64,000 nt of DNA from Arcobacter sp. F155 (GCF_004116455.1 NZ_PDJU01000011.1:1-64000), one strand, 5' to 3'; positions 55,269 through 63,585 are shown, counted from the first letter of the stretch. A program made the numbers and translations. Notes: a model not told the origin generated them from the sequence alone.

Positions 55269-55282
55269 TTCGTGCGTAAAAT

Positions 55283-55648
55283 TTAAATAGTATGGTTTAT
55301 GATATTTAGAATATGTAATGGTGGATGTACCCCTGTTCGTCTAAACGCAAAGAACTTGCAATAAAAAGGGCAACGAGGTATGAATTTGAAAAGTAAGACT
55401 GCTAATTTTGTTTTTCTTCTAAAAAAATAATCACAGTGACAAGGTTTACTATTATTTATTTGTAAACATAAAGTGACTTCCTCTAGTGGAGGGTCATTTT
55501 CATCAAACTCATCATTTTCAGAAGATAATTTTTTCTGTAATGTGTGTTTAGCCTTTATCACAAGGTTTTGCAATTTTGTTTCAACAGTATAAGCTAAGAT
55601 ACTAGCAAATGTAAAATAGTTTTTTCCAAAACCTTTAGGCGCTTTCAC
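55283..55648 (-). CDS. Unknown Cys-rich basic protein
   Basis: This 121-aa protein is not recognised. GTG 55648 is supported by an excellent SD (AAAGGAGAAAC); a frame-open extension upstream to 55690 lacks one. The N-terminal part (APKGFGKNYFTFASILAYTV) is followed by a helical Lys-rich stretch, an acidic linker (ENDEFDENDPPLEE) and a C-terminal half with five Cys (CLQINNSKPCHC, then RCPFYCKFFAFRR) that may bind metal. An open frame of this length in DNA this AT-rich is unlikely by chance. It lies upstream of metE on the same strand and divergent from trmD. Confidence 0.55.
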   Translation of the reverse strand: MKAPKGFGKNYFTFASILAYTVETKLQNLVIKAKHTLQKKLSSENDEFDENDPPLEEVTLCLQINNSKPCHCDYFFRRKTKLAVLLFKFIPRCPFYCKFFAFRRTGVHPPLHILNIINHTI

Positions 55649-55777
55649 TTTAGTTTCTCCTTTCATAAAATTAAAAGTGGAATTTATCAAATCTAAGCTT
55701 AATGTTTATTACATTTGAAAAGTTAAGTAGTTTAAATGAAATTAGGTTAATATTTCAAAAAATATTTAAGGTCAGTT

Positions 55778-56467
55778 TTGAAATTTACTTTTGTAACTTT
55801 ATTTCCCAATTTAGTAGAACCATATTTTTATGATTCAATACTAAAAAGGGCTATTGATTCAAACTTTATATCTTATGAGTTTTACAATCCTAGAGATTTT
55901 ACAACTAATAAGCATTTAAAAGTAGATAAACAAATGATTGGTGGAGGCGCAGGAATGCTAATGACTCCTCAGCCACTTTTTGATTGTTTAGATGAAATTA
56001 AAAGAAAAAATCCTGAAGCTTATATTGTATTTCCCCTTGCTGCTGCAAAACCTTTTAAACAAAATGATGCAAAAAGATTAGCAAAAAAGAAAAATATAGT
56101 TTTTGTTTCTGGAAGATATGAAGGTATTGATGAAAGAGTTATAGAAAAGTATGCAAATGAAGTGTTTTCAATTGGAGAGTTTATTCTAACTGGTGGAGAA
56201 CTACCATCTTTAGTTATGGCTGATGCTATTGCTAGAAATGTTGAGGGAGTTTTAGGAAATGCTGATTCTTTAGTAGAAGAGAGTTATGAAAATAACCTTT
56301 TAGAAGCACCTTCTTTTAGTAAACCAGAAAATTTTCAAGATTTAAGCGTCATTAAAGAATTCTTAAAGGGAAACCATAGTAAAATTGCCACCTTAAAATA
56401 TAACTTGGCTATATGCAAGACAAAATACTTTAGACCAAGTTTAGTTACAAATAAAAAACAAAATTAA
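55778..56467 (+). CDS. trmD: tRNA (guanine-37-N1)-methyltransferase
   Basis: This 229-aa SPOUT methyltransferase modifies G37 next to the anticodon. Motifs: [44 protein letters not shown] and [24 protein letters not shown] (SAM knot). It starts at TTG 55778 after AAGGTC. It is coupled to rplS as in most bacteria. Confidence 0.96.
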   Translation: MKFTFVTLFPNLVEPYFYDSILKRAIDSNFISYEFYNPRDFTTNKHLKVDKQMIGGGAGMLMTPQPLFDCLDEIKRKNPEAYIVFPLAAAKPFKQNDAKRLAKKKNIVFVSGRYEGIDERVIEKYANEVFSIGEFILTGGELPSLVMADAIARNVEGVLGNADSLVEESYENNLLEAPSFSKPENFQDLSVIKEFLKGNHSKIATLKYNLAICKTKYFRPSLVTNKKQN

Positions 56468-56471
56468 AAGC

Positions 56472-56508
56472 GTGATACCCCGCGTCTTGCAAAGGCGGGC
56501 ACTTTCAC
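56472..56508 (+). promoter_or_regulatory. GC-rich structured leader of rplS
   Basis: In the trmD-rplS gap, GTGA (56472-56475) pairs with TCAC (56505-56508), and CCCGC (56479-56483) with GCGGG (56495-56499), giving a two-tier hairpin just before the SD (AAAGGGAA). GC content is far above the flanks. It may be an L19 autoregulatory leader. L19 leaders are described in Firmicutes, but this one is not assigned to them. Confidence 0.6.
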
Positions 56509-56520
56509 CAAAGGGAACAA

Positions 56521-56877
56521 ATGAAAAATAGATACATTGCAAGCTTTGAAGCAGCGCAAATTGCAGAAAAAGAAATTCCTCAGTTTAGAGCTGGAGACAA
56601 CGTAAGACTTGGTGTTGAGATTAAAGAAGGTTCTAAGACTAGAGTTCAAACTTTCGAAGGTGTTGTAATTGCTAGATCTGGTAACGGTGTTGATGCAACA
56701 TTTACTGTTAGAAAACTTGGAGCTAACTCTGTTGGTGTAGAAAGAATTTTCCCACTATATTCTGAGTCTTTAAAGTCTTTTGAAGTAGTAAGAAGAGGTA
56801 AAGTAAGAAGAGCTAAATTACACTACCTTAGAGGTCTTACTGGTAAGAAAGCTAAAATTAAAGAGCTTAGAAAATAA
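56521..56877 (+). CDS. rplS: 50S ribosomal protein L19
   Basis: This 118-aa protein sits at the 30S-50S interface. Conserved features include [54 protein letters not shown] and the basic C-terminus [25 protein letters not shown]. It follows trmD with a structured leader between them. Confidence 0.97.
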   Translation: MKNRYIASFEAAQIAEKEIPQFRAGDNVRLGVEIKEGSKTRVQTFEGVVIARSGNGVDATFTVRKLGANSVGVERIFPLYSESLKSFEVVRRGKVRRAKLHYLRGLTGKKAKIKELRK

Positions 56878-56888
56878 TTTAAGCAGAA

Positions 56889-56912
56889 AAACTAAGACTA
56901 CGGTCTTAGTTT
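56889..56912 (+). terminator. Terminator after rplS with UACG tetraloop
   Basis: A 10-bp stem AAACTAAGAC / GTCTTAGTTT is closed by a C(TACG)G tetraloop, an unusually stable loop of the UNCG class. The T tail is short and the next gene starts 7 bp later, so it may attenuate rather than fully terminate. Confidence 0.7.
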
Positions 56913-56918
56913 TACCTT

Positions 56919-57458
56919 ATGTCAAAAACTTTAATCCACTGTACATCACTTTCTCAATCACAATCTTTTATTAACTTTTTAAATCTAAAACAAAATAATA
57001 CTGTTAAGAATTTACCAAACGGGGTAAAAATATTTGAAGATGAAAATGCTAAATATCTTTTAGTAGTTTCTGAAACTGGAAAAGATAATATACTTGAAAC
57101 TTTAGGCTTTGTCTATAAAAACTATACAATAACAAAAGCTTTAAATATTGGAATTGCTGGATGTAGTGATGGTTCTGTTAAAATAGGAATACTTTTTTGT
57201 ACCAATAGACTTTTATTTGGAATGAATTTTGGCTCATTAACTACCGTTGATACTCCTTTAGAAACAGATGAAAACTTAGAAACACTTCTTGTGGATACAG
57301 AAGCTAAGTATTTCTTAGAAGCTTCAAAGGAAAACTGCAAAGAGTTATATGTCTTTAAAGTTGTTTCAGACTATTTAGAAACAGAAGAGTTAAAAAATGA
57401 ATTTATAGAATCTCTTATACAAAATGTATACTCTAAAATCGAAAAATATATTAATTAA
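56919..57458 (+). CDS. Divergent nucleoside phosphorylase/nucleosidase-fold protein
   Basis: This 179-aa protein has traits of the PNP/MTA-SAH nucleosidase superfamily: KALNIGIAGCSDGSVKIGILFCTNR (the G.AG....GD/N region), LTTVDTPLET, and LLVDTEAKYFLEASKE, which occupies the place of the purine-ribose binding VDMEA segment. It is shorter than true MTAN (about 230 aa), so substrate and activity are uncertain. It could act in purine salvage or menaquinone-related futalosine metabolism. It lies directly after the rplS terminator. Confidence 0.65.
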   Translation: MSKTLIHCTSLSQSQSFINFLNLKQNNTVKNLPNGVKIFEDENAKYLLVVSETGKDNILETLGFVYKNYTITKALNIGIAGCSDGSVKIGILFCTNRLLFGMNFGSLTTVDTPLETDENLETLLVDTEAKYFLEASKENCKELYVFKVVSDYLETEELKNEFIESLIQNVYSKIEKYIN

Positions 57459-57529
57459 TAATTTCAAAAAAATTATCAAACTTTACTAATAATACACTTT
57501 TTGTTTATACTTCTTTTGCTATAATCCTG

Positions 57530-57535
57530 CCCACA
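57530..57535 (+). promoter_or_regulatory. -10 box for the DedA operon
   Basis: TATAAT lies 41 bp before the DedA start, preceded by T-rich runs. Confidence 0.55.
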
Positions 57536-57575
57536 AATTAATATTTTAATTATAAATTTTAAATAAGGTAAATAG

Positions 57576-58169
57576 ATGCTGCATGATATTGTAAATTTTG
57601 TTGTTGAATTAGTTGGGGACTTAGGATATATTGGTATATTTTTAATGATGTTTTTAGAGAGTTCTTTTTTCCCTTTTCCTAGTGAGGTAGTAATGGTTCC
57701 AGCAGGATATTTAGTATATAAAGGTGAAATGAATATGTTTGCTGCAATTTTTGCAGGTATAGCAGGAAGTTTAGGTGGAGCATTATTTAACTACTTTTTA
57801 GCAATAAAATACGGAAGAGCCTTTTTGATTAAATATGGAAGATACTTTTTCATCAGTGAAGAAACAATTGCAAAAGTGGAAGTTTTCTTTAAAGAACATG
57901 GTCATATTTCAACTTTCTCAGGAAGACTTATTCCTGCTGTTAGACAATATATCTCTTTCCCCGCAGGCTTAGCAAAAATGAATCTGCTAACTTTTTCTAT
58001 TTATACAAGTTTAGGTGCAGGTATTTGGGTTGTTATTTTAACAATGCTTGGTTATTTTATTGGTGGAAATGAAGCTTTAATCAAAGAGTATTTAAGATAT
58101 ATCATTATTGCTATTCTAATCGGACTTGCAGCAATGGGATATTGGTACTATAGAAGAAAAAAGAAATAG
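57576..58169 (+). CDS. DedA-family membrane protein
   Basis: This 197-aa DedA/VTT-domain protein has hydrophobic helices at both ends and the reentrant-loop signatures FLESSFFPFPSEVVMVPAGYL and FSGRLIPAVRQYISFPAGLAKM (the Arg-rich G.R..P..R motif). DedA proteins act as undecaprenyl-phosphate or phospholipid flippases and support proton-motive-force homeostasis. It is followed by the patatin phospholipase gene 47 bp downstream. Confidence 0.92.
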   Translation: MLHDIVNFVVELVGDLGYIGIFLMMFLESSFFPFPSEVVMVPAGYLVYKGEMNMFAAIFAGIAGSLGGALFNYFLAIKYGRAFLIKYGRYFFISEETIAKVEVFFKEHGHISTFSGRLIPAVRQYISFPAGLAKMNLLTFSIYTSLGAGIWVVILTMLGYFIGGNEALIKEYLRYIIIAILIGLAAMGYWYYRRKKK

Positions 58170-58216
58170 ACTAATTATTTAACTCTTTTTTCATTGAAAG
58201 TTGCTAAACTTAATAA

Positions 58217-59101
58217 ATGAAAACAAAAAACAAAAAAAGTGTATCTTTAGTTCTTGGAAGTGGAGGGGCTAGAGGTTACGCTCATATTGGTGTTATAGAA
58301 ACACTTCTTTCAAAAAATTATGAAATAAAATCAATCTCTGGTACATCAATGGGAGCTTTGATTGGTGGACTTTATGCTTGTGGAAAACTTGATGAGTTTA
58401 AGCAGTGGGTTCTTACAATCGACCCTTTAGAGATATTAAAACTACTTGATTTATCTTTTTCTAAAACAGGACTTATTAAAGGCGAAAAAATCTTTGAAAA
58501 GATTGAAGAGTTAATAGGTGATATTTGTATTGAGGATTTAGATATTAGTTTTACTGCTGTGGCTTCTGATATTATCAAACAAAAAGAAGTATGGATTCAA
58601 AAGGGAAAACTAATTGATGCTATAAGAGCTTCAATTGCAATTCCAACTATGTTTACTCCCAAAAAAATAGGAGCAGATTTTTTAGTTGATGGAGGTATTT
58701 TAAATCCATTACCTGTTTCTCCTACAATCCCTGATGATACAGACTTAACTATTACAGTTGGACTTTATAGTGATAGTAAAAAAAAGTATAAAATAGATAT
58801 GTCTAAAAAAGAAGAGAAAAAGCTTTTAAAGATAAACAAAAAGTTTTTAAAGTTCTTCAAAAAAAATAAAAATAAAAAAGATACAAACTTAGAAACTGAG
58901 CCAGAAGATATGGGAATGTATAGTATTATTTGGCATACCATTGACACTATGCAAAATACTATTATGAAGTATAAATTAGCCGGACATAGTGCAGATATAG
59001 AGATTAATATCTCTAAATACGCTTGTGAATTCTATGCTTTTAATGAAGCTTTTAAGATGATTGAAATAGGAAAAATTGAAGCAGAAGAGGCTTTAAAATG
59101 A
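58217..59101 (+). CDS. Patatin-like phospholipase
   Basis: This 294-aa serine hydrolase of the RssA/YchK type has the oxyanion loop LVLGSGGARGYAHIG, nucleophile motif SGTSMGAL (Ser44) and catalytic LVDGG (Asp158), all intact. A Lys-rich insertion near the C-terminus (about 200-230, KKEEKKLLKINKKFLKFFKK) could contact membranes. It probably hydrolyses phospholipid acyl chains. It overlaps the next membrane-protein gene by 4 bp (ATGA) and follows DedA, suggesting a membrane-lipid module. Confidence 0.9.
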   Translation: MKTKNKKSVSLVLGSGGARGYAHIGVIETLLSKNYEIKSISGTSMGALIGGLYACGKLDEFKQWVLTIDPLEILKLLDLSFSKTGLIKGEKIFEKIEELIGDICIEDLDISFTAVASDIIKQKEVWIQKGKLIDAIRASIAIPTMFTPKKIGADFLVDGGILNPLPVSPTIPDDTDLTITVGLYSDSKKKYKIDMSKKEEKKLLKINKKFLKFFKKNKNKKDTNLETEPEDMGMYSIIWHTIDTMQNTIMKYKLAGHSADIEINISKYACEFYAFNEAFKMIEIGKIEAEEALK

Positions 59102-59928
59102 AAAGTTTTATTTTAAGAAACTGGAATAAACTACTACTTTCTATTTTTACTATTAGTGCTGTTTTTATAGCAATAACTTTTGCCGTTGATACTACTGCTA
59201 AAAATTTGGTTGATGACTCTTTTTCTCAGGCAATTATAGTTTTTGGAAGTGCAAAAGCTTTAAATGCTGTTATCTCTCTAGCCCAAGGAACAGAACTCTC
59301 ACTACCTTTTTTTGTAGTTGCCATTGGTGAAGTACTAGACCCTGTAAATGATTTGGTAGAGCAGTTCTCTTTAGTAATGCTTGCTAGTATGACTTCTCTT
59401 GGTATTCAAAAGATATTTTTAAACTTTGTAACCAATGAAATATATAACTATCTTCTTCTTGTATTAGTGATAGTTTTAAATATATGGTTGTATAAAAGAT
59501 TTAGAAATGACAATAAGTTAAGAGATATCTTTTTTAAAGTAGTGTTTGTATTGCTGTTTTTGCGTTTTGCAATTCCTATGATAAGTTATGTAAATGATAT
59601 TTCTTATAACTACTTTGTTAAAGAAGAGTACAATATTGAAAGATTAAATGAAAATATTGTTAAAGTTAAAGAAGATGTTAGTAAGGTCAATCAAGAGACT
59701 TTACAAGCAAAAAAAGAGAGTTCTATCTTTGATAAGATAGTTGAAAAATTTGATAGTGAATATTATAGTAAAAAAGTTCAAGAGTATACAGATGCTGTGG
59801 ATAATTCAAGTGAGTATATTATCGATTTGATTATAGTTTTTATTTTTCAAACTATATTTCTGCCTATACTATTTTTATTTATTTTATATTGGTTTATAAA
59901 ATCTATTTTTAATATGAAACAGGCCTAA
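59098..59928 (+). CDS. Polytopic membrane protein of unknown function
   Basis: This 276-aa protein has hydrophobic segments at about 11-30, 65-80, 88-108, 118-133, 145-165 and 238-268. A charged helical stretch (about 185-235, RLNENIVKVKEDVSKVNQ) looks like a coiled coil. I do not recognise a family. It is translationally coupled to the patatin gene, so it may recruit or regulate the phospholipase; this is inference. The stop is within a bidirectional terminator. Confidence 0.75.
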   Translation: MKSFILRNWNKLLLSIFTISAVFIAITFAVDTTAKNLVDDSFSQAIIVFGSAKALNAVISLAQGTELSLPFFVVAIGEVLDPVNDLVEQFSLVMLASMTSLGIQKIFLNFVTNEIYNYLLLVLVIVLNIWLYKRFRNDNKLRDIFFKVVFVLLFLRFAIPMISYVNDISYNYFVKEEYNIERLNENIVKVKEDVSKVNQETLQAKKESSIFDKIVEKFDSEYYSKKVQEYTDAVDNSSEYIIDLIIVFIFQTIFLPILFLFILYWFIKSIFNMKQA

Positions 59929-59950
59929 TTATTTAGATAATTGGCCTGTT
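59918..59950. terminator. Bidirectional terminator overlapping both stop codons
   Basis: AACAGGCC (59918-59925) pairs with GGCCTGTT (59943-59950), extended by AATT pairing inside. The stem contains the ends of both convergent genes. Confidence 0.75.
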
Positions 59951-60403
59951 ATATCTCATAAATACTAAGGAAGGAATTGCTAATCCAAAGCCAATTCCAC
60001 TTAAAATAATCACTGCTTTTAATCCATTGTCAATAAACAAAGTAATAAGCTCAGGAGAAACCCCTTGGGCATTCATCTGAAGCAGGTTTATAATTGCTGT
60101 AAAGGCATATGTCCCTGGAAGTAAAGGAATAATTGAAGCAATAGTATAAACAGGTCTTGGAACTATATATTTTCTTGACCAATATAAAGCGATAACTCCA
60201 ACTAAAGTAGAAGCTAAAAAAGTAGCAAGTTCAATGGGAATATTTAAATCCATAAGTACAAATCTAGTTGTATATCCTATAGCTCCACCAATTGCACAAT
60301 ATACTAAGGCATTTCTTGGAACATTAAAAACCATAGCAAAACCAACAGCTGGAATAGCTGCAAAGATTGCATTTAAGATATATGTAGCTAATAAACTATC
60401 CAT
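59933..60403 (-). CDS. Threonine/serine exporter-like protein, C-terminal half (YjjB type)
   Basis: This 156-aa polytopic membrane protein of the ThrE_2 family has glycine-rich helices (AIPAVGFAMVFNVPRNAL, CAIGGAIGYTTR, IIPLLPGTYAF). The PGTYAF-type region resembles the C-terminal half of ThrE exporters. Together with the upstream gene it reconstitutes a split ThrE, like YjjB/YjjP. The start ATG 60403 overlaps the upstream TAA (TAATG), with GAGAGG as SD. Confidence 0.85.
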   Translation of the reverse strand: MDSLLATYILNAIFAAIPAVGFAMVFNVPRNALVYCAIGGAIGYTTRFVLMDLNIPIELATFLASTLVGVIALYWSRKYIVPRPVYTIASIIPLLPGTYAFTAIINLLQMNAQGVSPELITLFIDNGLKAVIILSGIGFGLAIPSLVFMRYNRPII

Positions 60404-61182
60404 TACCAACCTCTCATACTAAGTAATGCAAAAGCTAGAATAATACCTATTGAAGTAGCAACGCTTAAAAGTAGTGCTTGCATCCAACGACCCCAACCCA
60501 TAGAAAGGTATCCTTTTACTGCATCTAAGACTGAGTTTACAAAGGGAAATCCAGGAGCTAGTAAAATTACACTAGAAGTCATCACTATATTTGGTGTGGA
60601 GCTTAACTCAAATATTTGTGAAGTACTTGCAATAAGTGTTGCTACAAAAGCTGTAAGTCCAAAACTAATGATTAAGACAAACTGTTTTTTAGCCATAACA
60701 TGTCTTACATACATAGCAACACTAGCAGCAATAAAAGTTATAAAAAACCCATTTAAATCTGCTCCATAAAGATATGAGAATGAAGCACAAGATAGACCAA
60801 CCATAAATACAACTAGCCATCTATTGTAATGATTTGGTTGAATCTCTTTTATAGTATTAAAAACATAATCAACATCTTTTTTATCTCGTTCAACATCTAT
60901 ACACATCTTTTGAACATCACAAACAATAGACATATTTATAGGTTTGTGATGAGCTCTTCTTGTTGTAGTTACTGATTGTGTTTGATTATTGTTTAAAGTA
61001 CTTAAAACAATAGCAGAAGGAATAAGAGAAACTTCAACAGAATCAACGCCTAAAGCTTTTCCTAGTCTTTGTGCTGTATCTTCTATAAGTTTACTTTCTG
61101 CACCAAATTCAAGCATTAAAACAGCTGCTTTGATTATCGCTCTTGTAACTTTTGTTTGTTCTTCGTATGTAATATTATTCAT
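60403..61182 (-). CDS. Threonine/serine exporter-like protein, N-terminal half (YjjP type)
   Basis: This 259-aa ThrE-family protein (DUF1212) has a soluble N-terminal domain (KAAVLMLEFGAESKLIEDTAQRLGKALG, the LL.yGaes...e..v..) followed by about five membrane helices with PGFPFVNSVLDAVKGY. In E. coli YjjP and YjjB form a two-protein transporter, possibly for succinate, while ThrE exports threonine; substrate here is open. It overlaps both neighbours. Confidence 0.87.
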   Translation of the reverse strand: MNNITYEEQTKVTRAIIKAAVLMLEFGAESKLIEDTAQRLGKALGVDSVEVSLIPSAIVLSTLNNNQTQSVTTTRRAHHKPINMSIVCDVQKMCIDVERDKKDVDYVFNTIKEIQPNHYNRWLVVFMVGLSCASFSYLYGADLNGFFITFIAASVAMYVRHVMAKKQFVLIISFGLTAFVATLIASTSQIFELSSTPNIVMTSSVILLAPGFPFVNSVLDAVKGYLSMGWGRWMQALLLSVATSIGIILAFALLSMRGW

Positions 61183-61918
61183 CTATTTTTAGTTTTAAAA
61201 TCTTTCCATTGTCATCTGCAATGTATAGGTTTCCTTTTTTGTCAAAAGTTATTCCCTCTTGTGCATACTTTTTTGATAACTTATACTCTTTTACTACTTT
61301 TTTTGAAGTTATATCATATTTAATTAACAAATTGGCATCATCGCTTACTAAATATAAAAAATCTTTGTAAAAAGCTAAACCAGCAATATCTTTATAGCCA
61401 TGGTCAATAACATCTTTTATCTCTAGTTTTTTCTTCTTTTTATAATCTAAAATAACTATAACAGAAGAGTCATCTTTAGGGTAGGGCTTATCTGATTGAT
61501 TAGAGGCATAGATTTTGCCATTGTGTAAAGTTAGACCTTCAATCCCATCTTTACCTTTTTTAATAATTTTATTGCCTTTGTATTTACCTTTAATTTTTAT
61601 CTCTTTTATTATTGAAAAATCTTTTTTATTTAGAAGTATAATTTCATCTTTCTCTTCATTTGCAAGAAGTAGTATATTTTTCTTTTCATCTATAGTTATA
61701 CCTTCTAAGTCGAAATCACCTAGTTTTTTTTCTCTTTTAATTTTACCCTTTAAAGATAGTTCATAGATAGTTCCTTCATCATTTACTACAAAAAGAGTAT
61801 TTGATTTTTCACTATAAACTATACCTGAAGCCTCAGGGATTTTTGCTATTACTTTCTCTTTTGCAAAAAGGTTTTGACAAAAAGTAAGAAGAAGTAGGAT
61901 TGTAAAAAAGTTTTTCAT
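61175..61918 (-). CDS. Secreted SdiA-regulated-type beta-propeller protein
   Basis: This 247-aa protein has a signal peptide (MKNFFTILLLLTFCQNLFA) and repeated blade-like segments: SGIVYSEKSNTLFVVNDEG, LEGITIDEKKNILLLANEE, IEGLTLHNGKIYASNQS, IAGLAFYKDFLYLVSDD and EGITFDKKGNLYIADDNG. These resemble the SdiA-regulated/phytase-like esterase propeller. It is Lys-rich. I chose ATG 61918, giving a clean signal; a longer start at 61963 hides it. It overlaps the YjjP gene by 8 bp. Confidence 0.78.
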   Translation of the reverse strand: MKNFFTILLLLTFCQNLFAKEKVIAKIPEASGIVYSEKSNTLFVVNDEGTIYELSLKGKIKREKKLGDFDLEGITIDEKKNILLLANEEKDEIILLNKKDFSIIKEIKIKGKYKGNKIIKKGKDGIEGLTLHNGKIYASNQSDKPYPKDDSSVIVILDYKKKKKLEIKDVIDHGYKDIAGLAFYKDFLYLVSDDANLLIKYDITSKKVVKEYKLSKKYAQEGITFDKKGNLYIADDNGKILKLKIDE

Positions 61919-62091
61919 ATGTTTTAGTTGCCTTATTTTCTGAAATTTTATACTAATTATCATAACGAATGTATTAAACTTTAAAAAGTTAAATTTAACT
62001 GTTACCTATAAACAATACCATGAAATAAGGGTTTTGTTAAATGTAACATTGGCTTAAGGTATATTTTAGATATAAACTTTAGTATATATAC

Positions 62092-62097
62092 TATAAT
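62092..62097 (+). promoter_or_regulatory. -10 box for the small paralogue pair
   Basis: TATAAT lies 33 bp before the ATG at 62130, within a very AT-rich 211-bp divergent gap (61919-62129) that otherwise shows nothing clear. Confidence 0.5.
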
Positions 62098-62129
62098 AAT
62101 AAAAAAATATTTTATTTTTGGATTTCACT

Positions 62130-62363
62130 ATGCAAGAATATGTAACAAATACAATAAATAGTTTTAAAGAAGAATCAGCAATCAATAGAATAGTGTATAA
62201 CATTATTACTGTTATTAAGACAAAACATGATTATGAATCTGCAATTAATCTTATTAAAGAGAATAATATAAATCTTGAAGATATAGTTTCAAGAAGTATA
62301 AGACTACCTCTTCCTGACCTTATCAAGTTAGCAGATTTAATGATTTTAAAAAAGGGTAAATAA
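62130..62363 (+). CDS. Small helical protein of unknown function, paralogue 1
   Basis: This 77-aa protein starts at ATG 62130 (MQEYVTNTINSFKEES). It is predicted all helical with three likely helices and no Cys. Its core INRIVYNIITVIKTKHDYES and LPDLIKLADLMILKK match the 58-aa protein immediately downstream, so the two arose by tandem duplication. No known family is recognised; the shape resembles small helical adaptor or DNA-binding proteins, without evidence. The neighbouring gene gshB is convergent. Confidence 0.65.
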   Translation: MQEYVTNTINSFKEESAINRIVYNIITVIKTKHDYESAINLIKENNINLEDIVSRSIRLPLPDLIKLADLMILKKGK

Positions 62364-62366
62364 GTA

Positions 62367-62543
62367 ATGAATGAAGTGATTAGTAGGATTGTTTATCTTA
62401 TAAAAAAAGAAGTTAACTTTGAAGAAGCAGCAAATTTAATGATTCAAAACAATATAACTATTGCTAAACTTTCGCAACAAACTTTAAAATTGTCTCAGTT
62501 AGACTTAGCAAGGTTGGCTGATAAAATATTACAAAAAAAGTAG
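62367..62543 (+). CDS. Small helical protein of unknown function, paralogue 2 (58 aa)
   Basis: This 58-aa ORF starts at ATG 62367, 3 bp after the stop of paralogue 1, with AAAGGG about 10 nt upstream. ISRIVYLIKKEVNFEEAANL and LSQLDLARLADKILQKK align with INRIVY...DYESAINL and LPDLIKLADLMILKK of paralogue 1. It lacks the first about 17 residues of paralogue 1. Conservation between the copies shows that both are translated. Confidence 0.65.
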   Translation: MNEVISRIVYLIKKEVNFEEAANLMIQNNITIAKLSQQTLKLSQLDLARLADKILQKK

Positions 62544-62544
62544 C

Positions 62545-62564
62545 TAAGAGAAACTATTCTCTTA
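62545..62564. terminator. Hairpin between paralogue 2 and gshB
   Basis: TAAGAGAA-ACTA-TTCTCTTA includes the gshB stop codon. It is placed to end both convergent transcripts but has weak T tails. Confidence 0.6.
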
Positions 62565-63585
62565 ACTCACTTAGTCTTTTTAGAAGATACTCTAACTCAG
62601 CTCTTTTTTCAACTTTTTCATGAACTTTCTCTTCTAGGAAATCAACTACATTTTTATGTAGTCTAACTTTTGATAGTTTATTAATATTTGTGATTCCACC
62701 TGGGTTTAAAACATTAACCTCTAAGATTTTATCACCAATCATATCTAATCCTGCAAAATAGATACCATCAGCTAAAAGTTTTTTACCTACTTTATTACAA
62801 ATAGTTTTTTGTGATTCTGTTAAATTATACTTGTGTGCACTTCCACCTGCTTGAATATTAGCTCTTACTTCTCCATCTGCTGGTTTTCTATGGTATGCAC
62901 CAATTGCTTTACCATTTAGCATCATAACTCTTACATCACCATCTTCAGCACCATGAATATACTCTTGTAAGATAACATAGTTTTCACCTGAGCTATCTAT
63001 ATAAAAATCAAGTAAAGAGTTAATATTTGATTTTGCATTTTTTTCTAATACAATTACACCTCTACCACCTGAACCATCAAGGGGTTTTAAAATCATCTTC
63101 TCTTCATGTGATTCTTCAATAATTTTCTTTATATATTTTTTACTTCCTGAAACATGAGTTTTAGGTAAGTAACTATTTGTTGGGTCATGGAAAGTTGTTG
63201 TATATAATTTATTGTTTGCTTTTCTAATACCATCTACGTCATTGATAATTATTGTTTCATCTTTTACTGAATCTAGGAAGTTGAAAACTATAGGTGAAAT
63301 AGGAGGGTCTTTTCTTATCATAATACAGTCAAAAGCATGTAAAGCTTTTAGCTTAACCTGAAATTCACATTTTTTATAAAATGACGTTATTGAGTCTGGA
63401 ATTTTACCTTCAAATAGAATTGTTTTAGCAAAACCATGTACAATATTGTTTCTAACAGTTAAATCATTTGTATAAAGTATTGAGACTTTGTGTCCTCTTT
63501 GCATACACTCTTTTATAATCGCAAGTGTAGTACTTTTTACTGGTTCAATATTGTCCCAATGTTCAATAATAAACGCAACATGCAT
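62554..63585 (-). CDS. gshB: Glutathione synthetase-type ATP-grasp ligase
   Basis: This 343-aa ATP-grasp protein follows prokaryotic GshB in order: FDCIMIRKDPPISP, NDVDGIRKANNKLYTT, MILKPLDGSGGRGVIVLEK (ATP loop), ILQEYIHGAEDGDVRVMMLNGKAIGAYHRKPADGE, GGSAHKYNLTESQ, and LEVNVLNPGGI (metal site). It joins gamma-glutamylcysteine to glycine. It carries a basic/acidic helical C-terminal extension (about 315-343) beyond the usual length. No gshA is visible in the window, so a related peptide ligation is possible. Confidence 0.85.
   Translation of the reverse strand: MHVAFIIEHWDNIEPVKSTTLAIIKECMQRGHKVSILYTNDLTVRNNIVHGFAKTILFEGKIPDSITSFYKKCEFQVKLKALHAFDCIMIRKDPPISPIVFNFLDSVKDETIIINDVDGIRKANNKLYTTTFHDPTNSYLPKTHVSGSKKYIKKIIEESHEEKMILKPLDGSGGRGVIVLEKNAKSNINSLLDFYIDSSGENYVILQEYIHGAEDGDVRVMMLNGKAIGAYHRKPADGEVRANIQAGGSAHKYNLTESQKTICNKVGKKLLADGIYFAGLDMIGDKILEVNVLNPGGITNINKLSKVRLHKNVVDFLEEKVHEKVEKRAELEYLLKRLSELRE

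Noticed and set aside
55180-55282. Known cobalamin or SAM riboswitch upstream of metE
   Set aside because: The gap of about 100 bases is too short for a cobalamin riboswitch, and no conserved core was seen.
61919-62129. Possible small gene in the 211-bp divergent gap
   Set aside because: No ORF with an SD; the sequence is A/T runs plus the -10 box of the downstream pair.
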